Notes: generated by a model not told the origin, from the sequence alone. A stretch of 59,538 bases of DNA from Bacteroidales bacterium Bact_11 (GCA_001603505.1 LUZC01000047.1:1-59538), one strand, 5' to 3'. Shown: positions 27,448 to 36,572, numbered from the stretch's first letter. Translations and numbers: made by a program.

Positions 27448-30147
27448 CTAATTCAGCGTCCAGCCGGATGGATAGGTCCCGGAAGGCCAGACTACTCCGC
27501 TCTTTATGGTGAGCGTACCGGTAGCTGCTGTGCCTTGCAGCCAGTCATCGACGTTGCCAAACACCTGCGGGTCGGCCTCATAGTCGCTCAAGGACGGGTT
27601 TGTGGCAAGGCAGGTAACCGCGTTCAATGAGACACAATCCCGGAACATATAGCTGTAACAACTGCTTACCAGAGTGGCGGCGTTCAATGCCGGAGCGCTT
27701 GTCAGCGAAATGCAGTAGTCGAACATATTCATATAACAGCCTTCGGTAAGCGTGGCGGCCGGAAGCGCCGGTGCAGTGACGAGCGAAGTACAACCGCTGA
27801 ACATGGCTCCGTAACAGCCTGCGGCCAGTGTGGTGGCCGGAAGAACGGGGGCGCCGGTGAGCGAGCTGCAACCTGAGAACATATTGTCGTAGCACTGTTC
27901 TCCCAGCGTGGTTGCGGGAAGGATCGGAGCCCGGACCAGGCCTGTGCAGCCCGAGAACATTCCCATACAGCTGAAGTCGCCCACTGTCGTGGCTCCCAGG
28001 TTGAGTTTCAGTTCAGCGTGACTCCGAAGGCCGGTATCGCTCTGGAACAGGCCCGTGAAGGCATAGTCGGCCAGGGTTGTCACATTGGGGTAGTTGCTGC
28101 TGCTGATCAGGGAACGGATGTCGCCATAAGCGTAGTGGGCTGCGGTGCTGCTGATGTTGGTGTTCAGATAAGCGGCTCCTTCATCCCCGCCGTAGCGGGC
28201 ATTGTCGCCCCAGAGGCGCACCTTGTCGCCGGCCGATACGCTGATGGTGATGGGATTCAGGCTGGACGTGGTGGCACTTGCCATAGAAGCGCTCTTCCCC
28301 CAGGTAATGCTCAGTTTCTGCGGGTTTGAGATGGTGATGATCCCGTCCCCGATGGCCTCCAGGGTGAGAGGCTCCACATAGCCGTTCCAGCCGGCGGGAA
28401 TACCGTGATCGCCGGAAGGCCAGCTGGCCGAAGGGTCGGAGATGAACATGCCGCCGGCAGGGATGCTGCTCACCCAGTCACCGCCCACCCAGTCACGTGT
28501 GGCTGCATCGGCACCGATATTGGTGGTGGCGTAGCAGGTAATTTGCTTCAGGCTGCTGCATCCGTAAAACATACCTCGGTAGGCATATTGCCCGGGAGCA
28601 GTGGCCGGAAGGATAGGAGATGCCTCCAACGCTTTGCATCTCTCAAACATATAGAAATAGGCCGATATGGGAACCGTGGTCGCGGGAAGGATGGAGGGTG
28701 CTTTTTTCAGTTTACTGCAATGAGAGAACATCATATAATAAGGACCCCAACTGCTGTAGTCTGTTGAACTGTAAGGACCTCCCTGAAGGGTCGTTGCCGG
28801 TAGTTCCGGAGCCTCGGTAAGGTTTTCGCAAGCATAAAACATCAAAGCGTAGGCGCCCTTTTTCACCGTGGTGGCGGGAAGTTCCAAACTCTTTTCCGGA
28901 TGGTTGTAAAGCGTTGAATTGGGCTTATCCCAGCTCTCGCCTGAAAACAGCCTTGTAAACGCATATTCCTCCGCTGTTTGGATAAAGGAATTGTAATTCG
29001 GGCTTTTGTACGCATCATAGTCAATCAGGCTCATGATGTTGCCATAAACATAATGAGGCACGTCACAGATAATTTTCGCTTGTACGCTAGGAGAAGACCA
29101 ACTGCGATCGCCGTTCGCAGTTTTGGCGCCCAGCAGCAGCTTGTCGCCCGCCTTCACCGGAATCTGAATAGGATTGCCGGTGGCAATATTAGAATTAACG
29201 GCACTGTTGTTCACCCCGGCAAAGCCATAGAACAGGGTGTGGTTCTTCGGATTCTGGATGGTCACCGTGCCATCTTCCAGCGCTTCGATGGTAAGGGGCG
29301 TGGCAATGGGATCGTACTTGGCCAGCTGCACTGTGGTCTTATAATATTTTCCTGCCTTGAGACATGCTTTTTTGGTACCCTCATAGCAAATGCCGCTTTC
29401 TGTTTCGACCACGAAGGAATAGACCTGCTTGTCCGAACCGTCACCTATCTTGGGGATGGCGACAAACAGACGGGTCGCCGGCCTTTCGGGGATAACGGTA
29501 ATCGGGCCGCCGTTCAGATTGTGGGGAGCCGTGATCGTAAGCTTGACGATACCCTCCGTATTGACCGTCGCGTAGTTGAATTCGAAAAGACTGATGCTCT
29601 GCCGGCATACGAAATCGGCTTGAGAGAGTGAGATCGTGCCGCTGGATGCATCCACGGACGTCACTTCCACCGAAGCGATGGCATAGTCATAATTCGCGGA
29701 TATGTCGGCTACCGTTCCTTTCTGTCCGGCGTACAACGGGCCCCCGGAGGGTTTGCACGGATAATACAGTTGGAACCTGTCCCCCACCATCGCGCCTTCA
29801 CTGAGAGTGCCCGACATAGTGGTGCTGTTTCCGCCCGAATACATGGCATAAAGTGTACATTTATATGTGTTCCCATCATACATCTCCACCTTTTCAGTTC
29901 CGCTCCAGTAGCTGTAAATATGGCTCTCATCGGGCATCGAAAGCGACTTGGTTACGGGAGCATCTTCTTCCCATCCATATTCTTCGACAGATTTGGTTGC
30001 AGCACTTTCACCCTTGCTCGCTTCCAAGGCCACACGCCATCCTTCTTCCTTTCGGGGGAGCATCTCTTCGGGGACGAGTTGGTCTTCCATACAGGAAACC
30101 AGAATGCCGCCAAGCAGCAGTATCAAAATCAATGCAATCTTTTTCAT
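27448..30147 (-). CDS. surface lipoprotein with two duplicated LRR modules (BspA/DUF285-like)
   Basis: An 899-residue lipoprotein (lipidation box LVSC, Cys19). Residues about 30-280 resemble the fimbrillin-like N-domain found on Bacteroidales surface proteins. Two homologous modules follow, about 283-590 and 592-899. Each begins PLTIEALEDGTVTI or PLTLEAIGDGIITI, continues through KAGDKLLL or SAGDKVRL and YVYGNIMSLI or YAYGDIRSLI, then has 22-24-residue repeats of the type LPATTL-x-x-x-C-Y-x-x-MF-x-x-C-x-SL-x-x-AP, and ends in WPSG...GW. The repeats are the BspA-type leucine-rich repeats used for adhesion. It is translated 4 nt after the small peptide gene upstream. Ligand unknown. Confidence 0.88.
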   Translation of the reverse strand: MKKIALILILLLGGILVSCMEDQLVPEEMLPRKEEGWRVALEASKGESAATKSVEEYGWEEDAPVTKSLSMPDESHIYSYWSGTEKVEMYDGNTYKCTLYAMYSGGNSTTMSGTLSEGAMVGDRFQLYYPCKPSGGPLYAGQKGTVADISANYDYAIASVEVTSVDASSGTISLSQADFVCRQSISLFEFNYATVNTEGIVKLTITAPHNLNGGPITVIPERPATRLFVAIPKIGDGSDKQVYSFVVETESGICYEGTKKACLKAGKYYKTTVQLAKYDPIATPLTIEALEDGTVTIQNPKNHTLFYGFAGVNNSAVNSNIATGNPIQIPVKAGDKLLLGAKTANGDRSWSSPSVQAKIICDVPHYVYGNIMSLIDYDAYKSPNYNSFIQTAEEYAFTRLFSGESWDKPNSTLYNHPEKSLELPATTVKKGAYALMFYACENLTEAPELPATTLQGGPYSSTDYSSWGPYYMMFSHCSKLKKAPSILPATTVPISAYFYMFERCKALEASPILPATAPGQYAYRGMFYGCSSLKQITCYATTNIGADAATRDWVGGDWVSSIPAGGMFISDPSASWPSGDHGIPAGWNGYVEPLTLEAIGDGIITISNPQKLSITWGKSASMASATTSSLNPITISVSAGDKVRLWGDNARYGGDEGAAYLNTNISSTAAHYAYGDIRSLISSSNYPNVTTLADYAFTGLFQSDTGLRSHAELKLNLGATTVGDFSCMGMFSGCTGLVRAPILPATTLGEQCYDNMFSGCSSLTGAPVLPATTLAAGCYGAMFSGCTSLVTAPALPAATLTEGCYMNMFDYCISLTSAPALNAATLVSSCYSYMFRDCVSLNAVTCLATNPSLSDYEADPQVFGNVDDWLQGTAATGTLTIKSGVVWPSGTYPSGWTLN

Positions 30148-30151
30148 GGCG

Positions 30152-30280
30152 TTACTCCCATTCATCAATTATTACATCTCCATAATCTTCCCGTACAAAT
30201 TGCCCGGAACCAGCCAACATAGGAACTGTTGCCTGAAGGTGCAGGATTTCAACCTGCGGGGTCTCGTAGATTTTTTTCAT
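30152..30280 (-). CDS. 42-residue peptide of the Bacteroidales MKK-x-Y-x-x-P type
   Basis: A short frame beginning [15 protein letters not shown], with MLAGSG at residues 21-26 and an acidic tail ending IDEWE. I recognise the layout (MKK-x-Y-x-x-P-x-x-E, then a small-residue LAGS-like turn, then a glycine/aspartate-rich tail) as one often seen in short Bacteroidales proteins encoded next to surface lipoproteins or fimbrillins; no function is known to me. An exact promoter box lies 30 nt upstream, and the stop is 4 nt before the ATG of the large lipoprotein, so the peptide is the first gene of the mRNA. The in-frame extension upstream covers the promoter and the lysine operon terminator and is rejected. 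Confidence 0.75.
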   Translation of the reverse strand: MKKIYETPQVEILHLQATVPMLAGSGQFVREDYGDVIIDEWE

Positions 30281-30310
30281 TGCTGGGTCGTGTTTCGTCG
30301 TTTCTTGTCG

Positions 30311-30318
30311 CAAATATA
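30311..30318 (-). promoter_or_regulatory. -7 box of the peptide / LRR lipoprotein operon
   Basis: TATATTTG on the minus strand, exact TAnnTTTG, 30 nt upstream of the peptide ATG at 30280 and well clear of the preceding terminator. Confidence 0.6.
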
Positions 30319-30373
30319 GTCTTGATGCGTGGAACAGATGTCCCATCTGCGCAATTTCGTGTCCCAAATCCGC

Positions 30374-30410
30374 AAAAAAAGCGGTCGGGGCGGAAAATCC
30401 ACCCCGACCG
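30374..30410 (-). terminator. rho-independent terminator of the lysine fermentation operon
   Basis: On the minus strand CGGTCGGGG-TGGATTTTCCG-CCCCGACCG forms a 9-bp GC-rich stem (12 bp with one mismatch) followed by seven T. It lies 24 nt after the etfA stop. Confidence 0.92.
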
Positions 30411-30434
30411 GATAAAACAGATATATCTTCCCAC

Positions 30435-31442
30435 CTACATGGCAATCTCCTTCTTCAGGCGCTCGGTGAGCAGCGGAACGACCTTGTTGAGGTCGCACAC
30501 GATACCCAGGTCGGCCACGCTGAAGATGGGCGCGAACTTGTCTTTGTTGACCGCGATGATGGTCTCGGACTCCTCCATGCCGGCCAGGTGCTGGATGGCG
30601 CCGGAGATGCCAAGAGCGAAATACACGGCGGGACGGACGGTCTTGCCGGTCTGGCCTACCTGACGCTCGTGCGGCATGATGCCGGCATCGACCATGGCAC
30701 GCGAAGACGATACTTCGCCGCCGATGACCGTGGCCAGTTCCTGCAGCATTTCGAAGCCTTCCTTGCAGCCGACGCCGCGGCCGCCGGAAACCAGGATCTT
30801 GGCGTCGGCGATATCGACGGAAGCCTTCTGCTCCTTGACGGTCTTCACCAGCTTGACAATGAACTTGCTCTCGTCGAACGTGGGATGGAACACCACGATC
30901 TCGCCCTTGCGGTCGAAATCGGGCGCCGCCTTGGGCATCACGCCCGGACGGACGGTCGACATCTGCGGACGGTGCTCGGGGCACTTGATGGTGGCCATCA
31001 GGTTGCCGCCGAATGCCGGACGCGTCATCTCGAATTCGTGGGTTTCCTCGTTGATCGTCAGCTTGGTGCAGTCGGCGGTCAGGCCGGTGCCCAGGCGGGC
31101 GGCGATGCGCGGGGCGAGGTCACGGCCGATGGTCGTGGCGCCGTACATCAGGATCGAGGGCTTGAAGTGGTTGACGGCCTGGAAGACGGCCTGCGTGTAC
31201 TGCTCGGTCACATAATCCTTGAGTTCCGGTTCGTCGATGACGACCACCTTGTCGGCGCCGTATGCCACGAGGGTCTGCGCCTTGTCGGTGATGCCGCACC
31301 CTGCGAGGATGGCGACTACCTTCTCACCGGTGACCTGCGACAAGTCGCGGGCCTTCCCGATCAGTTCCAGCGCAACCGACTGGATCTCACCGTCACGCTG
31401 CTCGGCAAATACATAGATATCTTTATAAGCAGAAAAATCCAT
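30435..31442 (-). CDS. etfA: electron transfer flavoprotein, alpha subunit
   Basis: A 335-residue FAD-binding subunit that, with EtfB, passes electrons to the acyl-CoA dehydrogenase of this operon. The C-terminal FAD domain signature is complete: [17 protein letters not shown], followed by [44 protein letters not shown]. The N-terminal domain ([14 protein letters not shown]) is typical. It is the last of 15 genes; 20 nt separate it from etfB, and a strong terminator follows. Without a modelled structure I cannot say whether FAD occupies a bifurcating arrangement, but the EtfB partner looks like the clostridial Bcd-associated type. Confidence 0.96.
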   Translation of the reverse strand: MDFSAYKDIYVFAEQRDGEIQSVALELIGKARDLSQVTGEKVVAILAGCGITDKAQTLVAYGADKVVVIDEPELKDYVTEQYTQAVFQAVNHFKPSILMYGATTIGRDLAPRIAARLGTGLTADCTKLTINEETHEFEMTRPAFGGNLMATIKCPEHRPQMSTVRPGVMPKAAPDFDRKGEIVVFHPTFDESKFIVKLVKTVKEQKASVDIADAKILVSGGRGVGCKEGFEMLQELATVIGGEVSSSRAMVDAGIMPHERQVGQTGKTVRPAVYFALGISGAIQHLAGMEESETIIAVNKDKFAPIFSVADLGIVCDLNKVVPLLTERLKKEIAM

Positions 31443-31462
31443 AGCGTTACAATTTTTGACGG

Positions 31463-32248
31463 TTAGATGATGTGTTTTTCCTTCAGTTTGGCAACGATCA
31501 GCTCTACGGCTTCCTCGGCGTCCACTTCGTGGACCTGTCCGGGAGCCTTGAGTTCTTTGGTAAACGACTTGACCACCTTCGTGGGCGAACCCTTGAGGCC
31601 GAGTTCGGTCTCCGGCACGTCGATGCGGTCGGCGCCCCAGACCTCGACTTCCTTGCCATAGGCGTCCACGATGCCGCCCACGCTCATATAGCGAGGCTTC
31701 ACGGCGGATGCCAGGCAGGTCAGCAGGGCCTTGCCCTGGAATTCCAGGATCTGGTAGCCGTCTTCCGTTTCCTTGGTCACGGTGTACTTCTTCGTGTCGG
31801 GATCGTATTCCAGACCGGCCACGTAGGAAATCTGCGGAATGCCCAGGTGTTCAGAAATCTCCGGTCCCACCTGCGCGGTGTCGCCGTCGATGGCCTGGCG
31901 GCCTGCGATAATCAGGTCCCAGTCGAGCTTGCGGGCCACGCCGGCCAGGGCCTTGGAGGTGGCCAGGGTGTCGGCGCCGCCGAGCTTGCGGTCGGTCAGC
32001 AGGATAGCGCGGTCAGCGCCCATGGCGAAGGCCTCGCGCAGAATCACTTCGGCGGCGGGAATACCCATCGTCACGACGGTCACTTCAGCGCCGAACTTGT
32101 CCTTGAGCTGGAGGGCGAATTCAAGACCGCCCTTGTCGTCCGGGTTCATGATGGCGGGAACGCCTTCGCGGACCAGGGTCTTGGTTACCGGATCGATCTT
32201 GATCTCGGTGGTGTCGGGAACTTGCTTGATACAGACTAAAATTTTCAT
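31463..32248 (-). CDS. etfB: electron transfer flavoprotein, beta subunit
   Basis: A 261-residue partner of EtfA. It starts MKILVCIKQVPDTTEIKID and contains IMNPDDKGGLEFALQLKD, GGADTLATSKALAG (about residues 90-103) and IIAGRQAIDGDTAQVGPEI (about 113-131). This set resembles EtfB proteins of butyrate-forming clostridia, some of which perform flavin-based electron bifurcation (NADH to crotonyl-CoA and ferredoxin). Resemblance alone does not prove bifurcation. It lies 12 nt after the acyl-CoA dehydrogenase gene and is translated as part of the operon. Confidence 0.96.
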   Translation of the reverse strand: MKILVCIKQVPDTTEIKIDPVTKTLVREGVPAIMNPDDKGGLEFALQLKDKFGAEVTVVTMGIPAAEVILREAFAMGADRAILLTDRKLGGADTLATSKALAGVARKLDWDLIIAGRQAIDGDTAQVGPEISEHLGIPQISYVAGLEYDPDTKKYTVTKETEDGYQILEFQGKALLTCLASAVKPRYMSVGGIVDAYGKEVEVWGADRIDVPETELGLKGSPTKVVKSFTKELKAPGQVHEVDAEEAVELIVAKLKEKHII

Positions 32249-32260
32249 CTCACTGCCCTC

Positions 32261-33424
32261 CTACTTGATTTTACCGAACAACTTGCCTGCGATGACCATG
32301 CGCTGGACCTCGGAGGTTCCTTCATAGATTTCAGTGATCTTGGCGTCGCGCATCATGCGTTCCACCGGATATTCACGGGTGTAGCCGTAACCGCCGTGGA
32401 ACTGGACGCACTTGGTGGTGACTTCCATGGCCACCTCGGCCGCGTAGAGTTTCGCCATCGCGGCATCGGCCGAGTAATTGACCTTCGGATTGACCGTATG
32501 CTCGTCTTCCCGGAAGGCTGCGCTGCGCACCAGCAGGCGGGCCGCCTCGATCTTGGTCTTGAGGTCGGCCATCTGGAACTGCGTATTCTGGAACTGGGCG
32601 ATCTTTCTGCCGAACTGCTTGCGTTCCTTGGTGTACTTGACGGTCTCGTCGAGTGCGCCCTGGGCGATGCCGAGGGCCTGCGAGGCGATACCGATACGGC
32701 CGCCGTCGAGCGTCATCATGGCGATCTTGAAGCCCTCGCCCACCTTGCCGAGCAGGTTTTCCTTCGGGATGCGGACGTTGGTGAAGATCAGTTCGGCCGT
32801 GGCGCTGCCGCGGATACCCATCTTGAGTTCTTTCTTGCCAATCGAGAAGCCCGGCGTTGTGGCTTCCACGATAAACGCGGAGATGCCCTTCGTGCCCAGC
32901 GACTTGTCGGTCATCGCAATGACGATGTATACGTCGGCGTGTCCGGCATTGGTGATGAAAATCTTGTTGCCGTTGATCACCCATTCATCGCCGTCGAGGA
33001 CCGCAGTGGTCTGCTGTCCTGCCGCGTCGGTACCGGCATTCGGCTCAGTGAGGCCGAACGCGCCGATCCACTCGCCGGAGGCCAGCTTCGGGACATATTT
33101 CATTTTCTGCTCCTCGGTGCCGAACTGAAGGATCGGCGACATGCAGAGCGACGTATGTGCGGATACGATCACGCCGGTGGTCGCGCAGCAGCGGGAGAGT
33201 TCTTCCACGGCAATGGAATACATCAGGTTGTCGCCGCCGGCACCGCCGTACTGCTTGGGCACAGGGATGCCGAAAATGCCCAGCTTGGCCATTTTGTCGA
33301 CAGTCTCCTGGGGGAAGCGTTCCTGCTCGTCGATCTCGGCCGCCAGGGGCTTGACCTCCTTCTCGGCGAACTCGCGGATCATCTGCCGGAACAGTTCCTG
33401 CGTCTTGTTGAGATTGAAATTCAT
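32261..33424 (-). CDS. acyl-CoA dehydrogenase (butyryl-CoA dehydrogenase)
   Basis: A 387-residue FAD enzyme that, in this context, should reduce crotonyl-CoA to butyryl-CoA. The two family signatures are present: GAFGLTEPNAGTDAAGQQT for flavin binding (about residues 122-140) and, near the C-terminus, HGGYGYTREYPVERMMRDAK followed by ITEIYEGTSEVQRMVIA, which contains the catalytic glutamate of short-chain enzymes. Its neighbours are EtfB/EtfA downstream and 3-hydroxybutyryl-CoA dehydrogenase upstream, the same set as in clostridial butyrate operons. Chain-length preference is inferred from the operon. Confidence 0.95.
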   Translation of the reverse strand: MNFNLNKTQELFRQMIREFAEKEVKPLAAEIDEQERFPQETVDKMAKLGIFGIPVPKQYGGAGGDNLMYSIAVEELSRCCATTGVIVSAHTSLCMSPILQFGTEEQKMKYVPKLASGEWIGAFGLTEPNAGTDAAGQQTTAVLDGDEWVINGNKIFITNAGHADVYIVIAMTDKSLGTKGISAFIVEATTPGFSIGKKELKMGIRGSATAELIFTNVRIPKENLLGKVGEGFKIAMMTLDGGRIGIASQALGIAQGALDETVKYTKERKQFGRKIAQFQNTQFQMADLKTKIEAARLLVRSAAFREDEHTVNPKVNYSADAAMAKLYAAEVAMEVTTKCVQFHGGYGYTREYPVERMMRDAKITEIYEGTSEVQRMVIAGKLFGKIK

Positions 33425-33445
33425 GGTTTGAGGGTATGGAATCGA

Positions 33446-34282
33446 TTAATACTTGTAGAAACCTTCACCGGTCTTACGGCCGAGCAGGCCAGCGCGGACC
33501 ATCTTGCGGAGCAGCGGGTGCGGACGGTACTTGGGATCGCCGAATTCCTTGTACAGTACCTCCATGATGGCCAGGTTGACGTCGTTGCCGATCAGGTCGG
33601 CCAGCGCCAGCGGGCCCATCGGATGATTGGCACCGAGCATCATGCACTTGTCGATGTCCTCGGCGGTGGCAATGCCGTCGGCCAGGATGCCGACAGCCTC
33701 GTTGATCATCGGGATGAGGATGCGGTTTACCACGAACCCGGGGGCTTCCTTCACCTCGACGGGCTGCTTGCCGATCGAGGCGGCCAGGTCGACCACGCAT
33801 TTGGTCACATCGTCGCTGGTCAGCTGGCCGCGGATCACCTCGACCAGGGCCATGCGGTCGGCAGGATTGAAGAAGTGCATGCCGATGAACTGCGCCGGAC
33901 GAGAGGTGCAGGCGGCAATCTCAGTGATGCTCAGCGAGCTGCTGTTGGTTGCAAAAATTGTTTCCGGTTTGCAGATACCGTCGAGTTCGGTGAAGACACC
34001 TTTCTTCAGCTCCATATCCTCGACGGCCGCCTCGATCACGAGATCGGCATCGGCGAACGTGGAGTACTCCGTGGTGGTCGCGATATTCGCCATGATGGCA
34101 TCCATCGCGTCCTGGGCGATCTTGCCCTTTTCGACGAGCTTGCTGTAGCCCTTCGAAATGGAAGCCATGGCCTTGTCGAGGCTGGCTTGGGTACGGCTTT
34201 TCATGACGACGGGCATCTTGGCGGCAAAAGCCTTCACGATTCCCTTGGCCATCGTACCGGTTCCAATAACGCAAATTTTCAT
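33446..34282 (-). CDS. hbd: 3-hydroxybutyryl-CoA dehydrogenase
   Basis: A 278-residue NAD(P)-dependent enzyme interconverting acetoacetyl-CoA and 3-hydroxybutyryl-CoA. The dinucleotide fold begins [11 protein letters not shown] (5-15; G-x-G-x-x-x-G), the catalytic histidine is His136 in [17 protein letters not shown], preceded by [10 protein letters not shown] (111-120), and the C-terminal domain has [15 protein letters not shown] and [22 protein letters not shown]. It is not needed for the classical lysine route, which suggests that acetoacetyl-CoA from lysine is itself reduced in this organism. It lies between crotonase and acyl-CoA dehydrogenase. Confidence 0.95.
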   Translation of the reverse strand: MKICVIGTGTMAKGIVKAFAAKMPVVMKSRTQASLDKAMASISKGYSKLVEKGKIAQDAMDAIMANIATTTEYSTFADADLVIEAAVEDMELKKGVFTELDGICKPETIFATNSSSLSITEIAACTSRPAQFIGMHFFNPADRMALVEVIRGQLTSDDVTKCVVDLAASIGKQPVEVKEAPGFVVNRILIPMINEAVGILADGIATAEDIDKCMMLGANHPMGPLALADLIGNDVNLAIMEVLYKEFGDPKYRPHPLLRKMVRAGLLGRKTGEGFYKY

Positions 34283-34295
34283 GGTAGTTTATGAA

Positions 34296-35075
34296 TTAAT
34301 GACATTTGAATTCCGCTTTCCTTTTGTGCAGGAAGGCATCCATGCCCTCCTTCTGGTCGGCCGTGGCGAAGCACTTGGCGAAATACCGGTTCTCGAGCGC
34401 GAGCGATTCGTCCACGTCGAGGTCGTAGTTCTCATTGATGCATGCCTTGGCGAACGACACGGCGATCGGCGCGTTCTTGAGGATGGAGGCCACCAGCGCA
34501 TCGACGGCGCCCTGCAATTCTTCGGGCGCCACCACGCGGTTGACCAGTCCGATCTGCAGCGCTTCATCGGCATCGATCATCCGGCCGGTATAGATGAGTT
34601 CCTTGGCGATTCCCTGACCGACCAATTTGGCAAGCCGGTACGTACCGGAGAAACCCGGGATAATACCCAAGCCCACTTCAGGTTGGCCGAAACGGGCCTT
34701 CGCCGAGGCGATGCGGATGTCGCAGGCCATGGCCAGCTCGCATCCGCCGCCCAGGGCGAATCCGTTGACGGCGGCGATCACCGGGAACGGCAGGTCTTCG
34801 ATCTTCTTGAACACGCGGGAACCGCGTACACCGAATTCGTAGCCTTCCGGCTCGGAAAGATGCGCCATCTCGGAGATGTCGGCACCGGCCACGAAAGCCT
34901 TGCCCTCACCCGTGATGACCAGCACACGGACCTTGTCGGGGTCGAGCGAATCCACGAACAGCTCCAGTTCCGCGAGAATCGTGGAATTGAGCGCGTTCAG
35001 CGTGGCGGGCGATGATAAGGTCAAGGTGACCACGCCTTCCGCCCCTTCCGACACTTTCAGAAATTGATAGTCCAT
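34296..35075 (-). CDS. crt: enoyl-CoA hydratase/crotonase (3-hydroxybutyryl-CoA dehydratase)
   Basis: A 259-residue crotonase-fold enzyme. Oxyanion-hole and acid/base residues match true hydratases: AFVAGADISEM (60-70), and the glutamates Glu113 in GGGCELAMACD and Glu133 in FGQPEVGLGIIPG, 20 residues apart as in mitochondrial enoyl-CoA hydratase. In this operon it most likely dehydrates 3-hydroxybutyryl-CoA to crotonyl-CoA, joining the branch from Hbd to the acyl-CoA dehydrogenase. It follows the CoA-transferase B gene by 12 nt. Confidence 0.94.
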   Translation of the reverse strand: MDYQFLKVSEGAEGVVTLTLSSPATLNALNSTILAELELFVDSLDPDKVRVLVITGEGKAFVAGADISEMAHLSEPEGYEFGVRGSRVFKKIEDLPFPVIAAVNGFALGGGCELAMACDIRIASAKARFGQPEVGLGIIPGFSGTYRLAKLVGQGIAKELIYTGRMIDADEALQIGLVNRVVAPEELQGAVDALVASILKNAPIAVSFAKACINENYDLDVDESLALENRYFAKCFATADQKEGMDAFLHKRKAEFKCH

Positions 35076-35087
35076 CGCGGCAACCGT

Positions 35088-35747
35088 TTACTGTGCCATC
35101 GGCTTGAGATCCTTGGCAATGATGAGTTTCGCCTGCGTGGCTTCCTGCACCTGCTCCACCGTGAATTCCGGATTTATCTCCTTCAGCACAAGTCCTTCCG
35201 GCGTCACATCCATCACGCCCATCTCAGTGATGATCATGTTTACCTGATGCGCGGCGGTCAGCGGGAGCGTGCACTCCTTCATGATTTTGTGGTTGCCCTT
35301 CTGGGTGTGTTCCATGGCCACGATCACGCGTTTGGCACCGACCACGAGGTCCATGGCGCCGCCCATGCCCGGGGTCAGCTTGCCGGGAATCATCCAGTTG
35401 GCCAGGTTGCCCTGCTCGTCCACCTGCATGGCGCCGAGGAACGTGCAGTCCACATGGCCGCCGCGGATGATCAGGAACGAATCGGCCGAAGAGCAGGCGT
35501 ACGCGCCGGGATAAGCCGTGATGTAGGCGCCGCCCGCATTCACGTAATCCTTGTCTTCCTTGCCGGGTTCCGGGGCCGGGCCCATGCCCACCAGGCCGTT
35601 CTCCGACTGGAGCGTCACGTTCACACCCTTCGGAAGGTAGTTCGGAATGGCGGTCGGAAGACCGATGCCGAGGTTCACGATGTCACCGTCCTTGAGTTCG
35701 AGAGCCGCACGCCGTGCGATGGTCTCTCTGATTTGATTCTTATCCAT
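35088..35747 (-). CDS. atoA: acetoacetate/butyrate CoA-transferase, subunit B
   Basis: A 219-residue subunit carrying the active-site glutamate: Glu49 in [10 protein letters not shown], which forms the CoA thioester intermediate. GIGLPT (28-33) and [21 protein letters not shown] are further family marks. With subunit A, encoded eight genes upstream in the same operon, it should exchange CoA between butyryl-CoA and acetoacetate or acetate, releasing butyrate. Having the two subunits at opposite ends of the lysine gene block is unusual for CoA-transferases, though I recall a similar layout in Porphyromonas gingivalis. Confidence 0.93.
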   Translation of the reverse strand: MDKNQIRETIARRAALELKDGDIVNLGIGLPTAIPNYLPKGVNVTLQSENGLVGMGPAPEPGKEDKDYVNAGGAYITAYPGAYACSSADSFLIIRGGHVDCTFLGAMQVDEQGNLANWMIPGKLTPGMGGAMDLVVGAKRVIVAMEHTQKGNHKIMKECTLPLTAAHQVNMIITEMGVMDVTPEGLVLKEINPEFTVEQVQEATQAKLIIAKDLKPMAQ

Positions 35748-35771
35748 AGATGAATGATTTAGATATTGTTT

Positions 35772-36572
35772 TTATTTCTTGGTATTCATTCGTTTGACAA
35801 ACTCCTGGGCAACGAAGGAAGCCACGTCGTCGGCGTAGGTTCCGGCACCGAAACCGGCGTCGAAGCCCAGCTCCTTCGCCAGTTCGTGCGAAATGCGCGG
35901 GCCGCCGCATACCACGATCATCTTGTCGCGGAGGTTTTCCGCCTCCAGCAGTTCGATGAGTTCCGTCATATTCTGGATGTGCACGTCCTTCTGCGTCACG
36001 GTCTGCGACACGAGCAGGGCGTCGGCGTGCAGGTCGAGCGCCTTGGCGATAAATTCCTCGTTCGGGACCTGGCTGCCCAGGTTGTAGGCCTCGAACATGT
36101 CGTAGCGCTCGATGCCGTAGTGGCCGGCGTAACCCTTCATGTTCATGATGGCGTCGATGCCTACCGTATGGGCGTCGGTACCGGTAGATGCTCCCACAAC
36201 CACCAGCTTGCGGCCGATGTTCTGCCGGATGTATTCGTCGGTCTCTTTCATCTCCATTACCGTGGACTCCACTTTCGGCACATAGATCGACGTGAAGTCC
36301 ACCGTGTGGATGGTACTGCCGTAACAGTTGAAGAAGGTATAGCCCGGCGTCAGTTCCTGATAGAACACCACCAGCGGGTTGTTGAAGCCCATCTCCTTGA
36401 GGAGCTGCTTGGCCGCTTCCACCGCTTCCGGGCCGCAGGGAACGGGCAGCGTGAAACTCAGCTGCACCTTCCCGTCGTTCATCGTATCACCGTAGGGTTT
36501 TACTTTGGTCAGGTCCAAGGTCTTGTCGAAATCCTTGGCATCCATTGAATAAAGTCCGCCGCTCATCGTCAT
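35772..36572 (-). CDS. kamE: lysine 5,6-aminomutase, beta subunit
   Basis: A 266-residue subunit of the adenosylcobalamin- and PLP-dependent enzyme that moves the amino group of beta-lysine from C6 to C5. The cobalamin-binding motif D-x-H-x-x-G is GTDAHTVGIDAI with His135; Lys146 in NMKGY is the residue that binds PLP in the characterised enzyme (positions 133 and 144 there). The Rossmann-like B12 domain continues to GGPRISHELAKELGFDAGFG. The start overlaps the kamD stop by 4 nt, ensuring equal translation. Confidence 0.97.
   Translation of the reverse strand: MTMSGGLYSMDAKDFDKTLDLTKVKPYGDTMNDGKVQLSFTLPVPCGPEAVEAAKQLLKEMGFNNPLVVFYQELTPGYTFFNCYGSTIHTVDFTSIYVPKVESTVMEMKETDEYIRQNIGRKLVVVGASTGTDAHTVGIDAIMNMKGYAGHYGIERYDMFEAYNLGSQVPNEEFIAKALDLHADALLVSQTVTQKDVHIQNMTELIELLEAENLRDKMIVVCGGPRISHELAKELGFDAGFGAGTYADDVASFVAQEFVKRMNTKK

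Noticed and set aside
30281-30445. Upstream extension of the 42-residue peptide to a 97-residue protein
   Set aside because: The extension covers an exact promoter box and the lysine operon terminator; the ATG at 30280 gives the recognisable MKK-x-Y start.
32396-34294. A 632-codon plus-strand frame antisense to acyl-CoA dehydrogenase and Hbd
   Set aside because: It lies entirely opposite two well-recognised enzymes, is rich in His/Asp/Leu as antisense frames of GC-rich genes are, and has no family resemblance.
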